NCBI GenBank assembly: GCA_000222875.2
Contig: AFRD01000003.1
Coordinates: forward strand, 181,638-245,637
DNA: 64,000 nucleotides
Reading direction: 5' to 3'
Origin: Periglandula ipomoeae IasaF13
Taxonomy: Eukaryota > Ascomycota > Sordariomycetes > Hypocreales > Clavicipitaceae
Part shown: piece by piece, positions 1 to 12,708 of the stretch
How positions within the stretch are numbered: position 1 is the first letter of the stretch
Layout: each line of letters begins with the position of its first letter
Translations under genes and position numbers: made by a program
The notes under the pieces: model-generated
What the model was told of the DNA's origin: nothing
What the model saw: the letters and a program-made list of their open reading frames with translations, nothing else
The model's database searches: none

Positions 1-7
1 GATGAAG

Positions 8-310
8 CTAGTGCATCCGCTGTTGCGTTTCTGCCTGGAGCTTGTCGGTTAACTCAATTTCGAGCTCGGATGCGGTCTCAAACAAAGGGTCATACCGCAT
101 ACTGGTCGCTTTGATACCCAAAAGCATGGACTATTTGATTCATGGAATTGTATCGGACTTTAAGAAGTTCTGCTATTGTTGCAGTAGCGCAGATCTGTCT
201 TGGTCATTGATTGTGGTGACATTGTACAGAATACGCTCTCGGGACATGAACTCAATTTGTGAAAGTTCGGAGTAGAATAGAACAATTAAGTTATATGTTT
301 TTGACGTCAT
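8..310 (-). other. Possible degraded or unrecognised small gene
   Basis: I do not recognise this. Reading right to left on the minus strand, three short open stretches with protein-like composition follow one another in three different frames: one from an ATG at 310 to a TAG at 173-175 (45 codons), a middle one over roughly 195-90, and one from an ATG at 127 to a TAG at 8-10 (39 codons, containing the string RYDPLFETASELE). No intron with good borders joins them. It could be a frameshifted gene remnant, a poorly resolved short gene, or chance. Confidence 0.18.
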
Positions 311-422
311 AACGAATATCATTTACATGAGCCTCGCTTTGGATCAGGCCTACCTACGTTTTGCACTCCTGGATTACGGCACCAGGCCGTCAAGCACGCC
401 AAGTTTCCCGCACGGGATGACC

Positions 423-3400
423 TCATGAGTCTGGAGCATCGACGCGGCGAATGTTCTTCTCTGCCGGAGCCGCAGAGGTTGCCTTCTTTGCTCTTCTGTT
501 TGCCATAAACACCAGAATTAGTTCCGCTGCGCTTACGTACTGTCCCAGAATGAACACTGAGGCGAGACCAAGTCCCAATGCAACAGCCATCTCAAACGTG
601 ACCACAGAGCGAGTCAGGCAGAGCGTCACACTACTCAGATCCGCAAAGCCTGTAATAGCAGTCGGCAAAAGAATAATGAGGAGGAGCTGATTGCAAGCAT
701 TTGATGCCAACGTCGCGGGGCCAATCTTAATGGCTGTAGAAATTGGCTCTCCAGGTGTGAGCTCAGCTGGCTTGGCGAAGAAAAACAGTACAATGGCGGC
801 GATGGCAACGATGAGTGTGAATATCCTGAGTATCTAGTCGAAATTGTCAGTACTGGGCGAATATCCAGGTACGATTTGAGTACAAGAGGCGTGCTTACAC
901 CATGGGCCGTTCTGAAATGGCCTGCCGCCGCGCCTGACAGAATACCAAATACGACGATTAAAATCAGAGACGGTGCCACAACAAACAAGACGAGAATCTT
1001 GCTTGCTTTCGGCGTCCATGCAGGCAGTACGTGTGTGATGCGAAGGCGTATTACCATGTTCCGGAGACTTGTCAGGGTGAAGACAAGAGGCAGTGCAACG
1101 TATAATCCAATAACGGCACTTCCGACTGTTGCAAACATGTCAGCATGCGCCCATGAGGATCAACTTAGTTCAAACCATTAATAAAAAGCTTACTGTGTAG
1201 AGCCAGGAACGCTGCATATCTCATAAAAGAAGAACCGTTAATCGTCAACGCATTGAAAAAGCTGGAACCAGGGCTTCCCAGATTGTCTGCTAGCGTTTTG
1301 CCATCAATGTCGAACGTGCTTCCCTGTGATACGACGCGGATGGTACCCTTGGGTATCAGTGCTTTTATCGCATCTAGAGAGTTCTTGCTGCCGTCGCCAC
1401 CGTCGCCCCCATCCCCAAGAGACAGCGTGCCGCTTTTCTGAAGGCCGGAGCTGACGAGAAACAAGCCGGCAACACCATCGCAGGTCAATATGTCAACGCC
1501 TTTTTGTGCCACAACGGAAACAGCCTGTGCGTCAATGAGTTTGGATAGGTTGAGCCTTACAGGACTTGCAGGAGCATCCGCTTGACGACCGACCAGCGCG
1601 AGAGCCTTTGTGGGGACTTCTTCAATATCCCGTTTTGTCTTGTTTGAGCCTGGACCCGAGCCAAAGATGGGACTTAAGTCAATGCCCTTTGCCAGCAACT
1701 TCTGTAGTGTTACAACACCAGAGCTACCCAAGCCCTGGCCAAAACCAACAGCTGCGCCGCCAGCTGAGTCGTCAAACTCTATCTTGGTATCTGGGATAGG
1801 TGCCGTAGGAGCGGTGGAAGTCCCATTGATGACAGCGTTGATGCCACCAATAGCCTGTACGCCATCTCCTGCACCGGTGATCAAGCCTCTTGTTAGCCTA
1901 TTTGCCAGACGAGGGACGTTGATCTTGGAAGCAAGATCCATCAAGCCACCGGTACCGTTGCCGCCAGAAAAGTTTTTGACAACCTTCCCAATTGTGTCAT
2001 TGGCAAGGAAGCGGGACGAAAGACCTTCTGCGAAACTCTGAGCCAAACCACCAACGTCCAGGTCTCCTTTGGGCATGGATCGCAGCGGCTCTGGTTCAGT
2101 CTCAGGCTGTAGACCGAGGCCAACGGCGCTGCCTCTTCCCAGGCCCTTTCCGATACCAGAAGCCAAGGGAACGCCAAACTTGGATACCAAGCCCTCGACG
2201 CCTCCACTGAGAAGCCCGCCAGCGCCGTTGGTGAACCTCTTGGTCAAGTCGGTTATGTTCAGGTTTCCAGTGAGTGCGTCGCTCAACCCAAAGGCAAAGT
2301 TTCCGGCCAGTTGTGGTATGTCCTTCAACGATCCCGGCGCAGGAGGCGGCGCGATGCTCTTCGTCGTAAGACCAAGGCCCTTTGCACTACCCAAGCCTAA
2401 CCCAGCACCTACGTTCAAGACCGTAGCTCCAAGATCTATGGGAGGAAGCATCAATCCTAGATTCTGAGCTTGGGAGCTGATATTGATCTTGTCTGTCAAT
2501 GAGTTGCTGAGTCCAAAGGTGAATGTCTCTGCTAGGCCAGGAATATCTGACGACGACTTCGGAACGGGAGGCGCCACGTTCTTGTTGCTCGCCAATCCAA
2601 GTCCGATGGAAGTACCGCTACCCAGACCACGGCCCGCGCCGAGCACAGTTCCACCGATATCAAAGTTTGCAGGAATGAGATTCCCTACGCCTACGTTGCT
2701 TGTGTTGACAGACTCTGTGAGACTTCTGCTCAGTCCGAACGCCAAGGTGCCTGCAATCCTGGGGATATCGGATAATGATGGTGCGGAAGGCGGCATTGGT
2801 GCACCAAAACCACTTGTGTCATTTTGAGTTAACCTCAATCCCAACGCTGCGCCTTTTCCAATGCCATTGCCTACGTTGAGTGCCGCTGAGCTGAAGTCGA
2901 TTGGTGGAATCATGGAACCCAGATTCTGCGTACTGATATTGATGTTATCAGTCAGTGAGTTGCTCAAACCGAATGCGAGGGTGCCCGCAATACCAGGAAT
3001 ATCCGAGTTAGATTTGGGAGGCGGAGGCGTAAGGTTCTTGTTTGTGAACTTCAATCCTCGAGCCGCTCCGTTACCGATGCCCATTCCAACGCTCAAAGCG
3101 GCGCCACCAATGTCGAGGTTAGCAGGGACGAGACCACCAAAGCTCTTCTGGTCGATTGAGTGTGAGACTTCTACTTAATCCGAATGCTAGTGTTCCAGCA
3201 AGACCTGGAATGTCCGACTGAGACTGCGGTAGCGGAGGTGCGATACTCGTGTTGTTTGTAAGTTTCAATCCAAGAGCAGCTCCTTTGCCGATACCGTTGC
3301 CAACACCCAAGGCTGCAGCTCCAAAGTTGATAGGGGGCAGCATGGACCCAAGCGATTGAGCACTGACGTTAATGTTATCCGTAAATGAGTTGCTGAGTCC

Positions 3401-4892
3401 AAACGCAAAGGTACCAGCAATTCCAGGGATATCTGAGGCAGACTTGGGCGGCGGTGGTGCTAGATTCTTGTTTTGCGGTGCGAGCTTCAGCCTCTTGGCA
3501 GCACCGCTTCCGAGGCCAGTTCCCACGCTGAGAGCAGCACCTCCAATATCAAGATTCCCAGGGACCAGACCACCGATGCTATTGGTGTCAATAGAGTCAG
3601 TCAGACTTCTGCTCAGACCAAAAGCAAAAGTACCGGCGATTCCTGGAATATCCGATTGAGAAGCCGGTGGCGGTGGCTCTATGGCCGTATTATTCGTCAG
3701 TTTCAATCCGAGAGCAGCGCCCTTTCCGATGCCAGTTCCAACTCCCTTTGCTGTGGCTCCAAAATCGATAGGCGGAAGAAGGGACATGACGCCTCCCGAG
3801 ACGTTCAAGTTTGCAGTGAAGGCTCTGGTCGCTCCAAAACCCAGCCCTCCGACAATGTCTTCAATGTTGGAGCCATTAATCGATGGTTGTAGGTTTCTCT
3901 TGGTCAGACCCAAACCCATGGCACCTCCATTGCCAACTCCCGTACCAAGTACTGCGGCGAGGGCAGCGATCGGGGGTAGCTTGAGCAGATTGCTGCCCAT
4001 GGCCGCTTTCACTGCCGTCGCTGTGAGTCCCATGGCAGCGTTCTGGATAACCGGGTTGAGCCCGGAATTTTTCATGCCATTCTCCTGGGCGACTTGCTCT
4101 CCGGTTGTTTTCGACTTGGCAGCAGTCGCCAATTTGAGAGCTTGAGCCGCACCCTCTCCAGCTCCCACGCCACCAAAGAAACCCGCGCCGGCGAGACTAC
4201 CGCCCGTGCCATTGAGAAACTTGCCGAACAGATTGCCCGCAACGTTCGAGATGAGACCACTGATCGGTCCGCCGCCGCCACCTCCTCCTTGGCCTCCTTT
4301 GCCTCCACCGAGGAGGTTTCCAACCAGACCTCCGAGAAGTCCCCCTCCTAGGGCTTTGGTGCTGCTCGTACCGCTATCCACCTCATCGCTTGTCGTGTTC
4401 GGTTCTGGACCACCTTGCTTACTGCTGCCTTTGTTCTGTTTATTGCCACCAAGCCCAGGCAACAGTCCGCCAAGCAGTCCAGCCCGCTTTCCCAAAATTA
4501 TCTTCGTCGTCGTCGTTAAATAGATTCCTCTTCAGCTCGAGGCGGTAAGACTCGTCTGTGTTGGCATTCACATCTCGGATGTGACTGTCCAGATCATTAG
4601 AAAGCATGTTCAACTCTGAAACGCCATATCTGCCAGCAGCTTCTCTGGAGGTGTCACTGAACATGCTGACCAGGGCCATATACGTCCGACGAAGTTGACC
4701 GTCTCCTAAAATTGCACCTATTGCATCAGGTAGCACGACATCAGGAAGAGGTGACATTTCCGGTTGCTTGTGGGTCTCCTCAACAATGTTGAAAGCTACC
4801 TCGTCTTGAGCCAAGGTGTGTTGTGTCATTCCAAAAAACAGAAGGACTGTTAACACGAGACGATAGCCTCGGTGGGCTGAATTGTATGCCAT
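423..4892 (-). CDS. Secreted glycine-zipper repeat protein with C-terminal b561-like membrane domain (two frameshifts)
   Basis: No named family recognised. The ATG at 4892 opens a signal peptide (hydrophobic core VLTVLLFFG, likely cleavage after TLAQ). A short acidic region and a Gly-rich linker (about 4090-4490) follow, then about eight units of roughly 70 residues (3880-2215) containing DIPGIAGTFAFGLS and a GxGxGxGxA glycine-zipper motif. After a low-complexity spacer come five hydrophobic helices with histidines in helix 1 (LALH) and helix 3 (FRTAHG), an arrangement resembling cytochrome b561; that assignment is inference. Introns at 1193-1126 and 898-834 restore frame, with branch CTGAC in the first. 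Two apparent frameshifts, near 4495 (TTTTGGG run) and near 3160 (two bases missing from a repeat unit), break the frame; on both sides the repeat or linker sense continues. About 1,400 residues if intact. Either a recent pseudogene or sequence error. Confidence 0.6.
2215..3880 (-). repeat. Alternating ~210-bp coding repeats
   Basis: About eight imperfect tandem units of roughly 70 codons. Two kinds alternate: type A carries SRSLTDSI and then LVPGNLDIGGA; type B carries SNSLTDNINIS and then MLPPIDFGAAA. The higher-order period is therefore about 420 bp. Each unit ends in a glycine-zipper segment and a Pro-rich linker (PPPPKS-like). The type order from the N-terminus is B, A, B, A, B, A, B, then a diverged last unit. 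Confidence 0.8.
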
Positions 4893-7426
4893 TTTGGAAG
4901 CCTGAAGACGAACGCCGACCGGGAAAGATGCGTGCAATACACAGTACTAGGATCAAGTGAAAAGATTCGATTGAAAATTAAAAATCATTAGAAAAAAATT
5001 TAAAGGCAATGGAGAATTGAAGATTAGGCTCAGAGAGCACGTCGACCTGCGACGCACAACACGACGTTAGGGTCCCAAGAATCAAGGTGCATGCAACCAG
5101 GCACTGGTTGAGTCAAGACCTGGTTGAGGGATTGACGTACTTATCAATGGGCCCAGATTGACAAGTTTTCCCGCAAGACTCTGACACAAGCGGTAGCCGA
5201 ACCCCAAATGTTGTTTCACTCCATCGTGCTGCCCTTTCGGCAGTGCGCTCCGGCGACAAGTGGAGCGAGCACTTGCGGACAACTCAATTTGCAGTGAAAG
5301 CGATAGGTATTCTGACGTGAGAATGCCATAGGCCAGCGAAGCCTGTTTTCACGTCCGAGGCTCGTTAATGAGTCGCGTCCAACCACGTGCAATCCGGGGA
5401 TCTAGTTCCCGCGATCTTAATACAAAGTAGATCATGCTATGCAGTGGATCTGCGTTTGGGATGTGTGTCCCCCTTGTCTCTGTGAGTGAGTGCATAAGCA
5501 TCAAATATATTAACCGTCTTAGCTCATCAGTGCTTTACCTCCTTTATACATACCGGGCACAGATACCTTGCATTCTTAGTTTCTGTAACGCCCAACACTG
5601 CATTCTTATGGCCAAGTATTCCAGTGAAGGGCCTAGAGGCGTTGAGCAGAAACGTTGATGTGTGGTCAGTGAATCACCAGGAACTAACGTGTCTGTGGTG
5701 GTCCCGATGAAGCTGAATTCTGTGCTCAAGCTTTCCCCCACCTTCTTCGTGACGGTCTCCATGAAAATCGTGTATCAAAGTGCTGGATGGAGTGCTCACA
5801 GCAGGCAGGGCCTGCCTCGGGAAACCTAAGACACAGGGTTTTATTGGACGTGTTCTGCGGCGGTGGGAAAGCTCAGAGCGTGGCTGCAAGACGATTGACA
5901 GCTGCCAGCTGGAGTCTCAATGCGTTTGACTAAGAAAAATATGGAAATAACGACCCGATTCACGGTCATTGGGTTTCAGGAAGTTGTGGAGGCTCAAACA
6001 TCGAGGTTTCAAATACTCGTGCTCCACAATTCTAACTCTCGGCCCAGTGTCGCAGAGACCATGAGACTCTTGAAAACGCCCGGGTCACATTCCATTGCGG
6101 GAGTTTATCTCTGGGCTTGGGCAAAGGCGTCTAAGTTCTTCTCATCCGTTGTGAAGGGCGGAAGCTCGGATCTTGAGAATTGGTGCAGAAGGAAGCAGGC
6201 GAGGAGCTTCCGAAGACCCATGGGCGGATGAAGCGAGCTAGCGAATAGCAGCTGGCCACCTTTCCCAATTGGGATGACATGAACTCGCAAGAGTTTCCAG
6301 GTCCAGGACGGGAAACCGGGCCCGACGAGACTAAATTTAGTAAAGCTGTTCGTGCTGTAGATATCAATCCTTGCATGGCGTTTCTGCGTCAGGGGGGGTT
6401 GTGTTGCCTCAGCAGTGGTTATGTAATAGGGTGATGCTTTACTTACACCAGGAGCCATTGCAGGGAGTTGGAGGCTAGTCATCCAAGTCTAGAGCTCAAT
6501 CCCTCATTGATATGACAAGTCGATAAATGTCCAGAAGCCACTGGCAAGCGATCAACATCTCGACACAAGGCGGAGCAAAAGTGACACCACGAGTGTGGAG
6601 AGATTTTATCCGAGGGTTGTGCCAAGTCCTGTTCCTCCGCAAAATAGATAACACCCGGTGAGTCTATAATATGCCGCCAGCACAGTTCTTCCAATGTAGA
6701 GTTACTCCGAGGACACATGACGGAGGAAATAGGGGCCGTCATAATGTGTGAAGCTGACTGGTGTATTGTTGTGTTTCCACAGGGGACAAGAGAGGTCTTG
6801 TCGGATTGCCGTTGAAGCTTCGACTTGGCGATCTGGTGGGCTCCGTTTATGTTGCAGGGCTTCAAGGCCAATGCCAGTCAGCTTGCTATATCCGGTATAC
6901 TCGGAATCTGGGGCACCAGATGTATGTAAATAAGGTTTAAAGAGCAATGAAAATATTGAGGGGTCGAGCCCGAAGTATTAATTAATTTGCCCCAATATCA
7001 ACATCAACAGATGACAGCCACTAATGCATGTCTGGTGTAATAATAATAAATGATGAGAGTGCGCCAAGCCTGAGTGCGGGGCGGGCAGCGCCTGCCACAA
7101 GGACCACAACGAACCGTTGCCAACATGTGAGTCGGCGAATCTCCGGCCCGCTAAAGCTCCATATCGCTATCGCCAGTTACGTACCTACTGCACTTGGAGC
7201 TCGACATAGCTGCTGACAACATCACCAGCTAGGTGTGCATCGTACCTAGGTGGGAGGAGCGGTTTCCCGGTTGTCCATAACGACAGTGCAGCTTGCAGAA
7301 GTGCGCGAGTGTCCTTTTCTCTCCACCAAAGTCGCGGTGCCCATCCCATGCCTCGAGCGCGATAGCTACGCATGTTCCAACATCCCGGGACCTTGTTATC
7401 CAAAGATGTGATGGACGAAAGGCAGC
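4893..7426. other. Intergenic, no supported gene
   Basis: This region separates the divergent repeat-protein gene and VPS8. Open frames here are short, overlap on both strands, lack recognisable motifs and do not join through convincing introns. It must hold both promoters. I see no RNA gene or transposon. Confidence 0.6.
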
Positions 7427-10400
7427 ATGTCCGACCAAGAAGGCAAGTCTCCAACCGGAGAGCTTGAATCGAGCGATAAACATCAAGTATCACCAGAACA
7501 AGACGTTGATTCCGATGCGCCGCAGCTTGAAGAACAAGAGATGAGCATCATCCACGAGCGCCAGAACTCCAGCCACCGACCAGACCTGCAGGAGGGGCAG
7601 GAGGACATCTCCGACGTCAGCTCGATCGATGCAAGTTTGGTAGACTCCCTCCCTCGAAGGGCAGGTAGCCCTGCCGAGTCGGTAAATTCAGGGCGCGGTG
7701 ATTCGATACAGGTAAATTTACAATCGAGAGTCAATCGCATTGGCGCTTTCGTTGGCGATCACGAACTAATTCCTTCAGGGCTCATATATGTCGTCCCCTG
7801 GGAGTAGCATTTTGCCTTCAGTTGCTTCTCGGCCTGGTCTCAGCAGTCCATCTCCATCCTTCCGGCCATTCGATCGACGATTCCAGTCTCGCATAACCTC
7901 CTCGTCATCAAACACGTCGCGCGCTTCCTCACCAGCCTTCCTGTCAAGTCACAGTCGTAACGTTTCCCTCGGTTCCAACTTTCTCTTTGATCAGGGCGAA
8001 ACAGAGGCTTCTTCGCCGCCGTGGGAGGTAGTACGATGGACGCGACTGAAGAAGATAAACGGTCAGGCGTTCTCGGAAGCCGGTCGTCGTAATTTTGGAT
8101 CGCCGACATGTCTCGCCGTATCTGCTTTAATCGTCTTGGGCACTTCCAAGGGCGTCATCCTAATGTTCGATTTTAATCAAAATCTCAAAATGATTTTGGG
8201 GCCAGGCACTAAAGGTATGTCTTTTCGGAAAGCAAAGATTTCTCAGGCAACGCTGCGAGACTAATATCGGTCATAGCTGTCGAATCAGGCCCAGTTACGG
8301 CGATTGCCATATCAGCCGATCACACTACCATCGCCGGCGGTCATGCCCATGGAAACATCTTCACATGGGACACAAGCCGTGCCTCACGCCCATTTCTGTC
8401 CATCCCACACCTTGATGAGACTCAGGTTGCAAATAAGACAGCCGACGGCCATGTTCCTAATGCTGCCGTCGTTCACCTTGGGTTTCTCGGCACACGCCAT
8501 ACAGCCCTGGTTTCAGCAGACGATCGCGGGATGGCCTTCTCGCATCTGGCGACTAGAGGTACTGGCGCTTTGGGGCGGACTGTCAAAACCACGAGGATTT
8601 TAGGCCGTTACCCAAATGCACCAGCCCCATCGGGAAAACCTATCAAACCCAGCACAGTCCTCGCCTTCGCGCCGTTGCCGCTCGGAAATGTTGAAACAGC
8701 AACAGATACTTTTGGTCTCACTGCCATGCTTACACCATATTTGCTGGTCATCGTTTCCACAACACCAATTGCACAAACGCAACACAAGTCAGCTCGTCCA
8801 AAGGATGTTCCTGCACACAGCGCGATGACTGGATGTCTTGCTTGGTTTCCGACTGTCAAGTTAAAGACTGCGGACACATATACTGGCAGCGAAATCTCTA
8901 AAGTGAAGCTCGCTTACAGTTGGTCAAACGTCCTTACTGTGCTCGATGTGGATGAGATTCCTGCCGAGGACAAAGACCAGCCTCCATCTCTTAAGTTCAA
9001 AGCCAAGAGTCGGTGGAAATGTGAAGAGGCTATTGCTGCCGTACAATGGCTCAGTCGATCCGTACTAGCGGTGCTCACCATCTCCCAGCGCTTGATTATT
9101 CTCGAAGATAGAAGCATGCGCATGACTGAAGCATTTGACTTATTGCAGAAACATATCTATCACACTGACTTGTTTTCAAAGCAACTACACACTCTTGTGG
9201 AGCAGCTCGACGAGGAAGATCAGAGCATGCACGGAGTGGTTGCTGATGCATTCTATATGAGTTTCAAAGCCTACAAAGGCAGGATTTTCTTGCTTGGTTT
9301 CAACGAGGTATCCATAGGAGCTCTTTCCAATTGGGCCGATCGCCTTATTGCGATGATGGAGGTCGGGGATTATATCGGAGCTATACGATTAGCAACATCT
9401 TATTACACTGGCGATGCAGATAAGCTTACAGTTGGACTTCCTGAGGACGCTGCTTTAAGAAATTCCATGGTTCAAGACAAAATTATGGAAATCATGTCGG
9501 CATCATTGAAATATGTCTTCACACAGAGGAAGAAACACAAAGACGGCGACGATTCGGGTCATTTGAGAGAACTTGCCGAGACTTGCTTCGCTGCTTGTCA
9601 AGCAGTCGAGGCCCACGATTTCTTGTTCGACGAAATGTACGAATGGTACAGCGACGCCGAAGTCGATGGTATGTTCTTGGAAACTCTCGAACCCTTCATT
9701 CTTGATGAGACGATCACTGTCATTCCGCCGGTGGTAGTCAAGGATCTGGTGACACACTACGTATCTCAAGGCTGGGAAAGCCGACTTGAAGAGATGATAT
9801 GCCACATGCAAACGGCCACGTTCGACCTAGATCAAATTACGCTTTTGTGCAAGCAACATAGCTTGTACGATGCATTGATTTATGTTTGGAACCAAGCTCT
9901 GGATGATTACATTACGCCCATGATTGACCTGTTGAGTCTGCTAGTGCCGCTCATGACGAGCGGAAGTAACTCGGGTGGCACCACAGAGGACGACTACTTT
10001 AGTGTCAATGCTCTCAAACTTTTCCCACATCTGTCATATATTCTCACCGGCAGGATCTATCCCAACGGGGAGTGGATGACGGAGGAGACCGCCTCGAAAG
10101 CAAAAGCAGAAATTTATTGGTTCTTCTTTTCTGGAAAGACGATTGAGTGGCCAAAAGGAAGCGGCAAGGAATTCATCACGAGACCGAGTGACGAGTCAGA
10201 GCCCGCGTTTCCTTACTTACGCATGATACTCAAATTCGACGCCCCCAGTTTCCTCAGCGCCCTCAATGAGGCATTCGAGGACAGCTTTCTGAATGACTCG
10301 TCAGATAAGCAGATGAATGGCGTTTCTAGAATAGATATGCCAGAGGAGCAGATATTTGGCATGACTATCAATCGGCAATATGTCCTGTCTATCTTGCTCG

Positions 10401-12247
10401 ATGTCATGAATCCGAACGAGTTTGCTCCCGAAGACACCATATTCCTAGACATGTTCATTGCTCGAAACCTGCCCAAGTTTCCACAATATCTTTTGTTCTC
10501 CGGCTCGACGCTGTCGAAGGTCTTGACAGGGCTTTGCAACTACCCAGGAGATGACCTCGCCGAAGATGCACAGCTCAGTGCAGAGTATTTGTTGTCTGTG
10601 TATCAGCCCTCAGACATGCAGTTATTCATGCCTTTGTTCAAAAGTGCAGGTTTTTACCGAATTTTGAAGAGAATCTTTCGACAGGAGCAGCAGTACGGGA
10701 ATCTCATTGCGACGTATTTTGAGGATCCCGAGGATCAAGACTCGGTTTTCGACTGTATCTCCGACTGTTTGCGCCCAGAAAAGAAGCTGGAACCACGACA
10801 ACTACAGGAATTGCAACAAGTCATTGAGAAACATTGTCGTGACTTGCTCGAACTCAGCCCGGATCGGACAGCTAACGTGCTGGCACGACAGTCAACCGCG
10901 GTGCATGAACATGTTATTGAGTCTGCAGCAGATGATCCAGAACTCCAACATGGGTACCTCAAATCGTTGATCGAACTTAGCATTGACACTGAGAATGGTC
11001 ACACTGCAGATCAAGGTCTGATTGAGCAATATGTGCAGCTCATGTGCAAGTTCGACCCTTCTCATGTCACGACATTCATTAGCACTAGACAGCCTGCAGA
11101 CCTACGTCTGGAACAGTTGCTCCCGACCATGGAAGAAACTGGTGTTGTCGATGCAGCAGTTGTTCTCATGGCCAGAGACGGGCAAATTAACCAGGCTATG
11201 GACCGTCTCATTCAGCATTTATTTACTCTGGAATTGGCATTACAAGGCCTCTTGTCAGATAACCGCGAGGCTGACAACAACGAAGACGTTGAGTCGGCTG
11301 TGACGGAGCTACTAGAGAGTCTCCAAAAATATGTGCATGTAGGAATATGGCTCTGTCAGGGCCAGACCAAGACTTTGAAAAAGGCCAAGGTTGTCAAAAA
11401 GGGCAAAGGACCAGCTAATGATAGTCTGTCTGCAGACGAGTCTCTATGGCTTAAGTTGATCGATGCCTGCGTGCAAGTGACGCAGAGGCTTTCGCCTGCC
11501 ATCCAGGACCAGATCCATGTCCTGGATAGCGACAAGATCTTGAGTCTTCACCGGTCGCTTGTTCAGCACACATTCACGGCTCTTCTCACAGCGACGTCCA
11601 GCCAAAATCAGGTGCAGCCAGGCTCAAACCTGTTGTCAAATGCGGGAAACAACCTGTCATTCTTGAGGATTCTGCGGGCGTTTCTTAACCATGCCGCGGC
11701 TTCATCACCGAATCTAGCTGACCTGCGAGGGGTTTTGGGATCAATATTCGCGGCGTACGCTTACGAAGAGTCAATTCTCCGACTGTCCAATCGTCTCCTG
11801 GAGCGAAGCCTGTTCATGAATGTAAACAACTCTGTCCAGTTACGCCTGCGAGGATGGCGATCGAAAGGATCGACGTGCGAAGCATGTAGTCGACAGGTCT
11901 GGGGACCAGGTGTCGCTGGCGGCTCCGTGTTTGAGGCATGGGAAGACAAACAAGCCGCGGAGGAGGCAGCAAGAAGAGAGAGAAAGATTCAATTTGCGGA
12001 GAGAGCAAAGGGCAAGAAAGGAGAGTCAAATGTCAAGAACAAAGGCAAAAGTCTCGACACCCGCCCATCCAGCATGCTCATCGAGGCAGATGCCAGTGCA
12101 GTCGGCAAGGATGCACCGCTGGGGCCTCTGGTTGTATTGGCTTGCCGACATATTTATCATCAGAGCTGCTTGGACTCGCTGCAAGACAAGCAAGAGAATG
12201 GCGGCGTCGGACGGGAGCGGGAGTACAAACGTCCCATTGACGGGTGA
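7427..12247 (+). CDS. VPS8: Vps8, CORVET tethering complex subunit
   Basis: Vps8 is the Vps21/Rab5-binding subunit of CORVET, which tethers endosomes. Exons: 7427-7711, 7779-8214, 8277-12247; introns of 67 and 62 bp (second with branch GACTAAT); 1,563 residues. The N-terminal ~100 residues are acidic and disordered. A WD40-like beta-propeller covers roughly residues 170-480 (GGHAHGNIFTWDTSR; HLGFLGTRHTALVSADDRG). A long helical clathrin-repeat-like region follows, then a C-terminal RING-like motif from about residue 1440 (CEAC, then ACRHIYHQSCLDSL). The last RING pair reads YKRPIDG: an Arg codon (12230-12232) stands where a Cys is expected. Length and order fit fungal Vps8. Family assignment is firm. 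Confidence 0.9.
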
Positions 12248-12708
12248 TCGTTTGAGATATTTCACGAGATGTACCATTAGATGCATTATGACGGCATTAG
12301 CGCTGTAATTTTTTGGTCAATATTAATCCGCGTTGTGCGGCCTCCTGTATACTGACCGTTGCAACTGCTGTAAGGGTGACTGAATTGATTAACGAAGTTC
12401 TCGGCTGCAGCCTCGAAGGGATAATTTAAGATTCTGGATGGAATCGTAATGAAGAAACCTCGCCATCCATGATTATGTGTAGAGCAGAAATTCACGGACG
12501 ATAGTTTTTAAAGTAAACGGCGCGGTTGCCACTGTTGGGCGTGGTAGATGTCCATACGACGCTGGACAACATTTTGAGGACGGCCGCTTGTAACGAAAAT
12601 AGGAGCTCCACGTCTGCACGTCGAGCTTCACTTCGGCCCACGCAACACCATCATCTACCCTGCGAGCACGACGCGACAACTGCGCCATTGCGCCGTATTG
12701 CGCCCAGA
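12248..12708. other. Intergenic VPS8-GPI19
   Basis: It holds the VPS8 3' end and the GPI19 promoter. An open frame runs upstream of the GPI19 ATG, but without conserved sequence; nothing else is seen. Confidence 0.6.
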
